DNA from: Reyranella sp. CPCC 100927 | GTDB taxonomy: Bacteria; Pseudomonadota; Alphaproteobacteria; Reyranellales; Reyranellaceae | Length of the DNA stretch: 64,000 nt | Direction of reading: 5' to 3' | Assembly: GCF_007859315.1 (NCBI RefSeq) | Contig: NZ_VOHA01000001.1 | Location: 1,054,001 to 1,118,000 of the forward strand | In this document: one piece after another, positions 28,103 through 36,427 of the stretch | Layout: every line of letters begins with the position of its first letter | Position numbering within the stretch: position 1 is the stretch's first letter | The notes under the pieces: model-generated | What the model saw: the letters and a program-made list of their open reading frames with translations, nothing else | The model's database searches: none | Told to the model about the DNA's origin: nothing | Position numbers and translations under genes: made by a program

Positions 28103-29074
28103 ATGAAACTCGCCTTTCTCGGCACGTCCGATTTCGCCGTGCCCGCCCTGCAGGCCTTGATTGATGCCGGCCATGAAGTGGTGGCTGTCTACACGCGCGC
28201 GCCCAAGCCGGCGGGTCGCGGGCAGAAGGAGCAGAAGACGCCAGTGCACCGGCTGGCCGAACCCTTGGGGCTTGCCGTGCAGACGCCACGCACGTTGCGC
28301 ACCGACGAGGCGGCGGCGGACTTCAAGGCACTCGACCTCGATGCCGGCGTGGTGGTGTCGTACGGCCACATCCTGCCCAAGAGCTTTCTCGAGGCGCCGC
28401 TGTTGGGCTGCCTCAACATCCATGGCTCGCTGTTGCCGCGCTGGCGTGGTGCGGCGCCGATCCAGCGCGCGCTGCTGTCCGGCGACGACAAGAGCGGTGT
28501 CACCATCATCCGCATGGACGAAGGCCTCGACACCGGCGCCATGCTGCTGGCCGAGGAGGTGCCGATCCGGGCCGACACCACGGCGGGCGCATTGCACGAT
28601 GACCTGGCGACGCTCGGTGCCCGGCTGATCGTGTCGGCGCTGGATGGCCTGGTGGCGGGCACGCTGGAAGCCGTGCCGCAGCCGGAGGACGGCGTCACCT
28701 ATGCGCACAAGCTGCAGCGCGAGGAGGGAGCGCTCGACTGGCGGCGGCCGGCGGCCGAACTGGATCGTCAGGTGCGCGCCTTCGATCCCTGGCCGGGGAC
28801 ATACTTCGATGCGCCGGCGCCGGGTGGCGGCACGGAACGCATCAAGGTGCTGAGCGCGACCTTGGCGCTGGCCGCGGGTGCGCCCGGCACGGTCGCCATC
28901 GCGCGCGATGGCGTGCCGACCGTGGCGTGCGGCGTGGGCGGTATCCGCCTGCTGCGCCTGCAGCGGCCCGGCAAGGGTCCGGTCGACGGTGCTGCCTTCG
29001 CGCGCGGCTTTCCGCTCGCCGGCACGGTGCTGCCGCCGCCCGCCGATACGCCGGCCATGCGGCCAGCGGGATGA
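28103..29074 (+). CDS. fmt: methionyl-tRNA formyltransferase
   Basis: A 323-residue enzyme that formylates initiator Met-tRNA from 10-formyltetrahydrofolate. The catalytic block [19 protein letters not shown] (N105, H107) and D143 in GLDTGAM are present, followed by the C-terminal OB-fold. The frame is open far upstream, but family similarity starts at ATG 28103. Its stop overlaps the truA start (ATGA). Functionally paired with def, from which it is separated here. Confidence 0.96.
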   Translation: MKLAFLGTSDFAVPALQALIDAGHEVVAVYTRAPKPAGRGQKEQKTPVHRLAEPLGLAVQTPRTLRTDEAAADFKALDLDAGVVVSYGHILPKSFLEAPLLGCLNIHGSLLPRWRGAAPIQRALLSGDDKSGVTIIRMDEGLDTGAMLLAEEVPIRADTTAGALHDDLATLGARLIVSALDGLVAGTLEAVPQPEDGVTYAHKLQREEGALDWRRPAAELDRQVRAFDPWPGTYFDAPAPGGGTERIKVLSATLALAAGAPGTVAIARDGVPTVACGVGGIRLLRLQRPGKGPVDGAAFARGFPLAGTVLPPPADTPAMRPAG

Positions 29075-29883
29075 GCCATGCGGTGACGCGCTACAAGCTC
29101 ACCCTCGAATATGATGGCGGGCCGTTCGTGGGCTGGCAGCGGCAGGACAACGGGTTGTCGGTGCAGCAGGCGGTCGAGGAGGCGGTATACCGCTTCTGCG
29201 GCGAGCGCGCCCATGTGCAGGCTGCCGGCCGCACGGACGCCGGCGTGCATGCCCGGGGGCAGGTGGCCCATGTCGACATCGCCAAGGACACGCGCGCCGA
29301 TACAGTGCGCGATGCGCTGAACTATCACCTCAAGCCGCATCCGGTGGCCGTCGTCGCCGCCGCGACGGCAGCAGCCGATTTCCACGCGCGCTTCTCGGCC
29401 ACGGGCCGGCGCTACCTCTATCGCATCGTCAATCGCCGCGCCAAGCTGGCGCTCGACGCCGGCCGTGTCTGGCTGGTCCCGGTGCCGCTCGACGCGACGG
29501 CCATGGCGTTGGGTGCCGCGCGCCTGCTGGGTCGGCACGACTTCACCAGCTTCCGCTCGGCGGCCTGCCAGGCGGCAAGCCCGGTCAAGACGCTCGATCG
29601 CCTCGACGTCTCGCGCACGGGCGATGAGATCCGCATCGAGGCGGCGGCGCGCTCGTTCCTGCACAATCAGGTGCGCATCATGGTCGGCACGCTGCGGCTG
29701 GTCGGCGAAGGCAAATGGACGCCCGATGACGTGACGGCGGCGCTGATGGCGTGCAATCGCGAGCGCGGTGGTCCGACGGCGCCGCCCGATGGACTCTACC
29801 TGACGGATGTGCGCTACGAGGCGCCGTCAGACGCTGCCGTCGGTGAACCGGAAACCGATGATGCCGTTGACGATGAGGCCTAG
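29071..29883 (+). CDS. truA: tRNA pseudouridine(38-40) synthase
   Basis: A 270-residue TruA that isomerises uridines 38-40 of tRNA anticodon arms. The catalytic D56 is in [15 protein letters not shown], followed by [16 protein letters not shown] and [15 protein letters not shown]. It overlaps fmt by 4 bases. The last 57 bases overlap the convergent membrane protein gene at 29827. Confidence 0.96.
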   Translation: MSHAVTRYKLTLEYDGGPFVGWQRQDNGLSVQQAVEEAVYRFCGERAHVQAAGRTDAGVHARGQVAHVDIAKDTRADTVRDALNYHLKPHPVAVVAAATAAADFHARFSATGRRYLYRIVNRRAKLALDAGRVWLVPVPLDATAMALGAARLLGRHDFTSFRSAACQAASPVKTLDRLDVSRTGDEIRIEAAARSFLHNQVRIMVGTLRLVGEGKWTPDDVTAALMACNRERGGPTAPPDGLYLTDVRYEAPSDAAVGEPETDDAVDDEA

Positions 29884-30414
29884 CATCAGGCTGAGCCAGA
29901 GATTGAGCGCCGCCAGCGCCACGGCTGGCATCCAGGGCACGTCGAGCGTGAAGCGCAGGATACGGGTGACCAGCACCAAGGTGGCGACCAGGATCACCAG
30001 CTCGACGGCGCCGACCAGGTCGGGCGCCACCAGGCGGGTGGCCGCCGCCAACGCCACGACGCCGATCAGGAGCGGGATGTTGGCCCAGTTCAGCGCCACC
30101 ACGCTGCCGATATAGCGCGGCGCGCGGCCCATCAGACGGCTGAGCTCCAGCAGCACGACCGGAAACAACGTCCACTCGATGACGTAGCGCAGGCCTTCGG
30201 CGACCGCCACGCGCAGATCTGATGACGCCGTCGTAGCGCCGTCATAGATCATCATCAGGTAGAAGGCGTAGAGCGGCGCCAGCAGGACGGCGGGTCGGAA
30301 CGAGCGCCAGAATCCCTCACGGCTGCGGTCGAGCAGGGCGAGGCCGGAGAGGTCGCCTTTCATCAGCCGCACGGCGCCGCCGACGCCGCGTGCGATCTCT
30401 CCCAGCGTGATCAT
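29827..30414 (-). CDS. multi-pass membrane protein, Yip1-like
   Basis: A 195-residue protein with about five hydrophobic helices (residues 38-58, 78-94, 102-122, 130-150 and 165-188). The layout and the amphipathic N-terminus resemble YIP1-family proteins, which is only a tentative assignment. Its 3' end overlaps the truA 3' end tail-to-tail by 57 bases. It is 33 bases downstream of yidC on the same strand, so it may be the last gene of the rpmH-rnpA-yidD-yidC transcript. Confidence 0.65.
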   Translation of the reverse strand: MITLGEIARGVGGAVRLMKGDLSGLALLDRSREGFWRSFRPAVLLAPLYAFYLMMIYDGATTASSDLRVAVAEGLRYVIEWTLFPVVLLELSRLMGRAPRYIGSVVALNWANIPLLIGVVALAAATRLVAPDLVGAVELVILVATLVLVTRILRFTLDVPWMPAVALAALNLWLSLMLGLIVNGIIGFRFTDGSV

Positions 30415-30447
30415 GCTCTGCCTGCCGGATCGGTGCCTCTGCGGATG

Positions 30448-32292
30448 CTATTTCTTGGACGTCTTGTTCTTGGAATTGTTGTTCTTGGAATTGGTGGTCT
30501 TGCCGCTGGATGTCGCTGCGGCCGGTGCCGGTGTTGTCGCCGGCGCCGGAGCCTTGGCGCCGAAGGAAACCGGCACGCCCAGGCGGCGCATGATGGCGTA
30601 CTGCTGGGCCATCGAGAGCGTGTTGTTCCAGGCCCAGTAGATCACCAGACCGGCGGCGAACTGCCCCAGCATGAAGGTGAACATGATCGGCAGGAACTGG
30701 AAGATGCGGGCCTGCACCGGATCGGCCGGCTGCGGGTTCAGCATCTGCTGCAGATACATCGTGACGCCCATGATGAGCGGCCAGATGCCGATGTTGAACA
30801 CGTGCAGCAGCTCCGGCACCTGCCAGTGGAACAGGCCGAAGCCGGTCAGGATGGTGAGCGGATCGGGCGCCGCCAGGTCCTTGATCCAGCCGAAGAACGG
30901 CTGGTGGCGCATTTCGATGGTCGTGTAGAGCACCTTGTAGAGCGCGAAGAACACCGGGATCTGCAGCAGGACCGGCAGACAGCCGGCGGCGGGGTTCACT
31001 TTCTCGCTTTTATAGAGCTTCATCAGCTCCTGGTTCATCGCCATCTTGTCTTCGGCAAAGCGCGTGCGCAGCTTCTCCATCTCCGGCTGCAGCGCCTTCA
31101 TCTTGGTCATCGACTCGTAGGACTTGTTGGCCAGCGGGAAGAACGCCGCCTTGACCAGCACGGTCAGCGCCAGGATCGAGACGCCGAAATTGCCGATCAG
31201 GCCGAACAGATAGTCGAGGAGCCAGAACAGCGGCTTGGTCAGGAACCAGAACCAGCCCCAGTCGATCGTGAGGTCGAAGCGCGTGATGCCGAACTTCTCG
31301 CGATACTGGTCGATCAGGCTCACGATCTTGGCGCCGGCGAACAGCTGGGCCGTCGTCTCGCTGCTGGCCCCGGGGGCCACGCTCACCGCGGTCTCGTTAC
31401 GGAACAGCGCGTGGTACTTCTTGCCGCCGTCGGTGCTCTGGCTGATCTCGGTGGCGACCCGGGTCTTCTGGTCCGGTACCAGCGTCACCATCCAGTATTT
31501 GTCGGTGAAGCCGAGCCAGCCGCCGGTCGTCTGCAGGGACTGTTTCTTGCCGTCCTTGAAATCCGACCACGAGAATTCCTTCAGGACCTCGTCATAGACG
31601 CCGTACGGGCCTTCGTGCAGCAGGTAGATGCCCTCGGTCTTGGGTTCGCCCTGGCGCGTGACCAGGCCGAACGGGTAGAGCGACAGCGGCTTGTCGGACT
31701 TGTTCTCCACCGACATCGCCACGGTGAACATGAAGTTCGCATCAATCGTGATCTTCTGGCGAAAGATCGTCCCCTCGCCGTTGTCCCAGCTCAGCACCAG
31801 CGTCTGGTCGGCACCCAACGTCGTCTTGTCCGCTGCCCAAAGCGTGTCGGCGTCCGGCAGCTTGACCGCGGTGGTGGCGGCGTTGAACCATCCGTAGCGC
31901 ACGTAGTACCCGTTGACCATGCGCTCGGGCGACAAGAGTGTCACCAGCGGGCTGTTCTTCTCGACGGTCGTATGGTGCTTGACCAGCAGTACGTCATCGA
32001 TGCGCGCGCCGCGCAGCGCGATCGAGCCTTCGATCTGCGGCGTCTTGACCGTCACGCGCGGCGAGTCCTTCAGCGCTTCCTCGCGCGTGGCGGCAGGCGC
32101 CTGAGGTGCGCCGGCCGGGCCGGACGGCACCGGTACGCCTGGCGTGCCGGGCGACGGCTGCTGCGGTTGCCCCGGCTGCCCTTGCTGCTGTTGTGGGCCT
32201 GGCGGCGGTGGCTTGGGCGTGAACAGCGCCTGCCATCCCAGGATGATCGCGATCGACAGGGCGATGGCGAGGATGAGATTGCGCTGATCCAT
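30448..32292 (-). CDS. yidC: membrane protein insertase YidC
   Basis: A 614-residue Oxa1/YidC insertase that folds inner-membrane proteins with or without SecYEG. N-terminal helix (LILAIALSIAIILGW), proline/glutamine-rich linker (about residues 30-65), a large periplasmic beta domain, and the five-helix core from about residue 355 (ALTVLVKAAFFPLANKSYESM, GCLPVLLQIPVFFALYKVLY). The tail is very basic (SKNNNSKNKTSKK), suiting ribosome contact. It lies 12 bases after yidD. Confidence 0.97.
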   Translation of the reverse strand: MDQRNLILAIALSIAIILGWQALFTPKPPPPGPQQQQGQPGQPQQPSPGTPGVPVPSGPAGAPQAPAATREEALKDSPRVTVKTPQIEGSIALRGARIDDVLLVKHHTTVEKNSPLVTLLSPERMVNGYYVRYGWFNAATTAVKLPDADTLWAADKTTLGADQTLVLSWDNGEGTIFRQKITIDANFMFTVAMSVENKSDKPLSLYPFGLVTRQGEPKTEGIYLLHEGPYGVYDEVLKEFSWSDFKDGKKQSLQTTGGWLGFTDKYWMVTLVPDQKTRVATEISQSTDGGKKYHALFRNETAVSVAPGASSETTAQLFAGAKIVSLIDQYREKFGITRFDLTIDWGWFWFLTKPLFWLLDYLFGLIGNFGVSILALTVLVKAAFFPLANKSYESMTKMKALQPEMEKLRTRFAEDKMAMNQELMKLYKSEKVNPAAGCLPVLLQIPVFFALYKVLYTTIEMRHQPFFGWIKDLAAPDPLTILTGFGLFHWQVPELLHVFNIGIWPLIMGVTMYLQQMLNPQPADPVQARIFQFLPIMFTFMLGQFAAGLVIYWAWNNTLSMAQQYAIMRRLGVPVSFGAKAPAPATTPAPAAATSSGKTTNSKNNNSKNKTSKK

Positions 32293-32304
32293 AGCGAAAA
32301 TCCG

Positions 32305-32613
32305 TCAGAACTCGAGGGGGCGCGGCGTGCGCGGCGGTGCGGCAGGCAACCGGCCGGACGCGCGGGCTGGCGGCGGCACCGGGTCATAGCCCAGACCACC
32401 CCAGGGATGACAGCGGCAAATGCGCCTGACCGTGAGCCAGCCGCCCTTGATCGGCCCGTGGACCGTCACGGCCTCGGCACCGTAGTGCGAACAACTGGGC
32501 TCGAACCGGCAGACGCCGCGAAAGAAATAGGACGGCACCAGCTGCCAGGCACGAATGAAACCGCGCAGCAGCAGGGTGGCCGCGCTGGCGAGCCATGACG
32601 ATGGCGACGTCAT
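32305..32613 (-). CDS. yidD: membrane protein insertion efficiency factor YidD
   Basis: A 102-residue DUF37 protein with the cysteine-rich core FEPSCSHYGAEAV and RRICRCHPWGG. The N-terminus is amphipathic. YidD aids insertion by YidC. Its start overlaps the rnpA stop by 4 bases, and the proline-rich tail is longer than usual. Confidence 0.94.
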   Translation of the reverse strand: MTSPSSWLASAATLLLRGFIRAWQLVPSYFFRGVCRFEPSCSHYGAEAVTVHGPIKGGWLTVRRICRCHPWGGLGYDPVPPPARASGRLPAAPPRTPRPLEF

Positions 32614-33041
32614 GCCGGGCTCTCCGGGTTCTCGGCTTTCAAGCGGCGCAGGGCGCGACGCAGGTCATCGGCCATGGCGGCGTAGTCGCGGCGCAGGGCG
32701 TCGTGACGGCCGATCAGCACGTAATCGAGGTCGAACCGCGCGACAGGAACCAGGATCTCCCGTGCCAACGCCCGCAAGCGGCGACGCACACGGTTGCGAA
32801 TGACGGCGTTGCCGATCTTCTTGGTGACGGTAAACCCGACGCGGGGGTCCTTGCCCAGCGCAATCCCGGATGGCCGGTCCCCGGCCTGCAGGATGAAGGC
32901 CGGGGTGACCTGCTTGCGGCCTTTCGCTTGCAGGCGCAGGAAATCGGCCCGTTGCGGCAGGCGGCCGAGACGGCGACGCACCCCGCAAGGCCGGGCCGGC
33001 AGGTCAGGCTGGAGAGATGGCGTTTGGGCTGCGGCCGGCAT
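32610..33041 (-). CDS. rnpA: ribonuclease P protein component
   Basis: The 143-residue protein subunit of RNase P, which matures tRNA 5' ends with the M1 RNA. The RNA-binding signature RVGFTVTKKIGNAVIRNRVR is followed by RRLRALAREI. The first 20 residues before RRRLGRLPQRADFLRLQ are unusually long and lack a clear ribosome site, so a downstream start is possible. It lies 64 bases after rpmH. Confidence 0.93.
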   Translation of the reverse strand: MPAAAQTPSLQPDLPARPCGVRRRLGRLPQRADFLRLQAKGRKQVTPAFILQAGDRPSGIALGKDPRVGFTVTKKIGNAVIRNRVRRRLRALAREILVPVARFDLDYVLIGRHDALRRDYAAMADDLRRALRRLKAENPESPA

Positions 33042-33105
33042 GCTGGCGGCCGTCGGTGGGAGCGGGTCAGGGGCACATCGCGCGGGGATCGTCCCGGCGC
33101 GCGAT

Positions 33106-33240
33106 TTATGCCGACAGCCGCTTGCGGCCCTTGGCCCGGCGGTTGGCGATCACGGCACGGCCACCGACGGTGGCCATGCGGCTGCGGAAGCCGTGACGGC
33201 GCTTGCGCACCAATTTGCTCGGCTGGTAAGTGCGTTTCAC
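33106..33240 (-). CDS. rpmH: 50S ribosomal protein L34
   Basis: The 44-residue L34: it starts [17 protein letters not shown] after the initiator and ends GRKRLSA. The start codon is GTG at 33240, with GGGAG 8 bases upstream; no ATG is available in the frame nearby. The first gene of rpmH-rnpA-yidD-yidC, with a strong promoter at 33365-33393. Confidence 0.97.
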   Translation of the reverse strand: MKRTYQPSKLVRKRRHGFRSRMATVGGRAVIANRRAKGRKRLSA

Positions 33241-33364
33241 AGCGCAACTCCCTGTTCGTGCGGTTTCGCCTGAGGCGCACCGGCAAAAAAGCGACAACCG
33301 CCCGGCACGCCTCCCATCACCGGGATCCGGCGACAGGCTGCTGGGGCGGTCGAAAGTGGCGCAG

Positions 33365-33393
33365 GCTATACGGGGCGGCGGCCGGGAAGTCAA
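33365..33393 (-). promoter_or_regulatory. sigma-70-type promoter of rpmH operon
   Basis: On the minus strand TTGACT (33393-33388), exactly 17 bases, TATAGC (33370-33365). It lies 125 bases before the rpmH start. The closest match to the housekeeping consensus seen by eye in the window. Confidence 0.7.
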
Positions 33394-33539
33394 CGGAGAG
33401 CGGCTGCCCTGTGGCGGTCACGGGCGGCTCACCTCGGCGTGAGTCGCACAGGGGCGGTGACAGTGCCTATAACCGGCGGAGAATAGGAGCCCGGACACCA
33501 GGATTGGCCCGGCTCGCCCAGAGGTGCGACACGAAGACC

Positions 33540-34286
33540 ATGGCCGCGCGCGACACCGATGACGCTCGGCAGCCGACCGTCGCCCGCTGGCGCCGGTGGT
33601 TGCCGCTGCTCGTTCTGGCGGCCGGGTTGGTTCTATTTTTTGCTGTTGGCCTGCATAAAGTCCTGACCTTTGAGGCGCTGAGAACGCACCGCGCTGCGCT
33701 GGCGGCATGGGTGAGCGAGCATTACGTGCTTGCGGCCCTGCTGTACGTCGTTCTCTATGCGGCGTTGGTGGCCTTTTCCCTGCCGCTGGCGTCATTGGCG
33801 ACTCTGGTCGGGGGCTGGCTGTTCGGCGCCGTGACGGGCACCGGGCTCACCGTCCTGGGCGCGACCTCGGGCGCCATCGCGGTATTCCTGGCTGCCCGTA
33901 GTGCGGCGGGCGACCTGCTGCGCGCCCGCGCCGATTCGTTCCTGGGACGCATGGAAAGCGGCTTCCGGCGCAATGCCGCGAGCTACCTGGTGTTCCTGCG
34001 GCTGGTGCCCGTCTTTCCGTTCTGGCTGGTCAACATCGCGTCCGCCATCTTCAAGGTGCCCCTGCGCACCTACGCGCTCACCACGTTCGTGGGGATCATC
34101 CCGGGCACGGCCGTCTATTGCAGCGTCGGCGCCGGTCTGGGCGGCGTGCTGGATCGCAACGAGACGCCGGACCTGAAGCTGGTGTTCGAGCCGCAGATCC
34201 TGCTGCCGCTGCTGGCGTTGGCGTGCCTGTCGCTGGTGCCGATGCTGTACGACCGCTGGAAGACATCGCGCGAGGCGCGCCGGTGA
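33540..34286 (+). CDS. TVP38/TMEM64 family membrane protein
   Basis: A 248-residue DedA-like (SNARE-associated/VTT) protein with about six hydrophobic helices and the family motifs LASLATLVGGWLFGAVTGTG, FLRLVPVFPFWLVNIASAIF and TFVGIIPGTAVYCSVGAGLG. DedA-type proteins act as transporters or lipid flippases. ATG 33540 starts the family region. Its stop overlaps the GTG of the FAD oxidoreductase, a pairing seen, sometimes as a fusion, in other bacteria. Confidence 0.9.
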   Translation: MAARDTDDARQPTVARWRRWLPLLVLAAGLVLFFAVGLHKVLTFEALRTHRAALAAWVSEHYVLAALLYVVLYAALVAFSLPLASLATLVGGWLFGAVTGTGLTVLGATSGAIAVFLAARSAAGDLLRARADSFLGRMESGFRRNAASYLVFLRLVPVFPFWLVNIASAIFKVPLRTYALTTFVGIIPGTAVYCSVGAGLGGVLDRNETPDLKLVFEPQILLPLLALACLSLVPMLYDRWKTSREARR

Positions 34287-35710
34287 CGGCCCGGCTGGTG
34301 TGCGATATCTGCGTGGTCGGCGCCGGCTCGGCCGGGTTGTCGCTGGCTGCCGGCGCTGCCCAGCTCGGGCTGAAAGTGGTGCTGGTCGAGCGCGACAAGA
34401 TGGGCGGCGACTGCCTCTATCACGGGTGCGTGCCCTCCAAGTCGCTGATCGCCGCCGCCCACGCCGCGCAGACCATGCGCCAGGCCACCCGCTTCGGGGT
34501 GCAGGCCGTCGAACCGACGATCGCGTTCGCCGCGACCATGGATCACGTACGCGGCGTGATCGCCGCCATCGAGCCCAACGATTCGGTCGAGCGCTTCGAA
34601 GGCCTGGGTGTGCAGGTGATCAAGGCGACGGCGCGGTTCGTCTCGCGCGACGAGCTGATGGCTGACGACACCCTGATCCGCGCGCGGCGCTTCGTGGTGG
34701 CCACCGGTTCGCGGCCCACGACACCGCCGATCCCGGGCCTCGCCGACGTTCCTTATTTCACCAACGAGACCCTGTTCGACAACCGCATCCGGCCCGACCA
34801 TCTGCTGGTGGTCGGCGGCGGGCCGATCGGCGTCGAGATGGCGCAGGCGCATCGCCGATTGGGTGCGCGCGTGACGGTGCTCGAAGCGGCCCGGCTGATG
34901 GGCAACGACGATCCCGAACTGGTCGATGTCGTGCGACGGCGGCTGGTCGCCGAAGGCATCGATATCCGGGAACAGGTACGGATCGAGCGGATCGAGCGCG
35001 ATGGCGCCAGCATGGCTGCTGTCATTGCGGCGGATGGCGGCGAGGAACGATTGGTCGGCTCGCACCTGCTGGTCGCCGCCGGACGTGCCCCCAATATCGA
35101 GCAACTGGACATCGACAAGGCCGGCATTGCCGCGACGCGCAAGGGAATCACCGTCGACAAGAAGCTGCGCACCACCAACCCGCGCGTCTACGCCATCGGC
35201 GACGTCAACGGCCTGACGCCGTTCACCCACATGGCCGGTGCCCAGGCGGCGCTGGTGATCAGGCACGCGCTGTTCCGGTTGCCCATCAACGTCCGCGCCG
35301 TGCCACTGCCGTGGTGCACCTACAGCGATCCGGAACTGGCGCAAGTCGGCATGACCGAGGCGCAGGCGCGCGCCGCGCATGGCGAGAGCGTGCGCGTGGT
35401 GCGCTGGAAACTGCATGAGAACGATCGCGCGCAGGCCGAACGCGAGACCGAGGGCCTGGCCAAGATCATCACCGACCGGCGCGGCCGCGTGCTGGGCGCC
35501 GGCATCGTCGGTGCGCGCGCGGGCGAGCTGATCCAGGTCTGGTGCCTGGCTCTGTCGCGCAAGATGAAGATCGGTGCGGTGGCGCAGATGATCGTGCCCT
35601 ATCCGACGCTGGGCGAGATCAACAAGCGCGCCGCCGGCGCCTATTTCACCGACTGGCTCTTCTCGGCCCGCACCCGGCGTATCGTCGGGTGGCTGTTCCG
35701 GCTGTGGTAG
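34283..35710 (+). CDS. FAD-dependent pyridine nucleotide-disulfide oxidoreductase (MerA/Lpd-like)
   Basis: A 475-residue class I disulfide reductase. FAD motif GAGSAG (13-18), redox pair C44 and C49 in GGDCLYHGCVPSK, NAD(P) motif GGGPIGVEMA and the second FAD segment VYAIGDVNG. In the dimerisation domain the usual HPTxSE is VPYPTLGEIN, so the catalytic His is replaced by Tyr, as in mercuric-reductase-type sequences. No extra N-terminal metal-binding domain. The GTG start overlaps the TVP38 stop. The electron acceptor is unknown; coupling to the membrane partner is inferred. Confidence 0.9.
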   Translation: MTARLVCDICVVGAGSAGLSLAAGAAQLGLKVVLVERDKMGGDCLYHGCVPSKSLIAAAHAAQTMRQATRFGVQAVEPTIAFAATMDHVRGVIAAIEPNDSVERFEGLGVQVIKATARFVSRDELMADDTLIRARRFVVATGSRPTTPPIPGLADVPYFTNETLFDNRIRPDHLLVVGGGPIGVEMAQAHRRLGARVTVLEAARLMGNDDPELVDVVRRRLVAEGIDIREQVRIERIERDGASMAAVIAADGGEERLVGSHLLVAAGRAPNIEQLDIDKAGIAATRKGITVDKKLRTTNPRVYAIGDVNGLTPFTHMAGAQAALVIRHALFRLPINVRAVPLPWCTYSDPELAQVGMTEAQARAAHGESVRVVRWKLHENDRAQAERETEGLAKIITDRRGRVLGAGIVGARAGELIQVWCLALSRKMKIGAVAQMIVPYPTLGEINKRAAGAYFTDWLFSARTRRIVGWLFRLW

Positions 35711-35711
35711 C

Positions 35712-35739
35712 CCTTCTCTCCGCGCAGGCGGGGAGAAGA
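35712..35739. terminator. hairpin between convergent genes (palindrome family)
   Basis: CTTCTC-TCCGC and GCGGGGAGAAG around a short loop lie 2 bases after the oxidoreductase stop and 5 before the isochorismatase stop. Position between convergent ends suggests bidirectional termination; sequence relates to the 13051 and 16571 palindromes. Confidence 0.55.
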
Positions 35740-35743
35740 GACA

Positions 35744-36322
35744 TCAAGCCGCGCCGATCGATGCCAGGATCTCCGCTGTCGTCGCGATCCGACAATATTC
35801 GCCGTCGAGGATCGCCAGCGTCAGCGCGTGCACGTCTTCGGCCGGCCAGACGCGGCCGCGGCGGTCGCGACGTGCGAAGGTCCAGCACGCGTCCTCGGCC
35901 AGCCAGACGTCGAAGCCGAGATTGCCGGCGACCCGCACCGTCGCCTCGACCGAATTGTCGGTGATGACGCCGCAGATCACCAGTGTCTGCGCACCGACGG
36001 ACCGCAGGCGCGCCTCGAGATCGGTTCCGATGAAGGCGCTGTTGACACGCTTGCCGACCACGGTTTCGCCGGGCAGCGGCATGGCCTGCGGCTTGAACGC
36101 ATGTCCCGGACCGCCTGGTCGGTAAGTGGAGTGCGGCTCTGTCGAATCATGACGCACATGGACGATGGGACGTGCGGTCTGGCGCCAGCCGGCCAGCAGG
36201 CGCGCGATATTGGCCTCGCCCTGGGTGTTGTTGCGCGGGCCGTGCAGGGCCCAGGACGGATTGTCGATGGCCAGCTGGACATCGACGATGATCAGTGTGC
36301 CCGTGGGATCGGTCAGGGACAT
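35744..36322 (-). CDS. isochorismatase-like cysteine hydrolase fold, catalytic Cys replaced by Ser
   Basis: A 192-residue isochorismatase-superfamily protein. D14 (IIVDVQ) and K91 (VVGKRVNSAF) of the usual Asp-Lys-Cys triad are present, and a cis-peptide-type GVITDNSVEATVR follows, but the position normally Cys is S124. It may therefore be an isochorismatase-type ether hydrolase, which does not need the Cys, or have lost amidase activity. It lies convergent with the oxidoreductase and divergent from the histidine kinase. Confidence 0.83.
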   Translation of the reverse strand: MSLTDPTGTLIIVDVQLAIDNPSWALHGPRNNTQGEANIARLLAGWRQTARPIVHVRHDSTEPHSTYRPGGPGHAFKPQAMPLPGETVVGKRVNSAFIGTDLEARLRSVGAQTLVICGVITDNSVEATVRVAGNLGFDVWLAEDACWTFARRDRRGRVWPAEDVHALTLAILDGEYCRIATTAEILASIGAA

Positions 36323-36427
36323 TGCCGCAGCCTGTCCGGGATCCGCCGGGATGCCAAGGATGATCGCCGGTCACCCCTTGTCGGCGGCCTAGGCGCCGCG
36401 CCCGCGCTCCGCTACTGTCCGTCCGGC

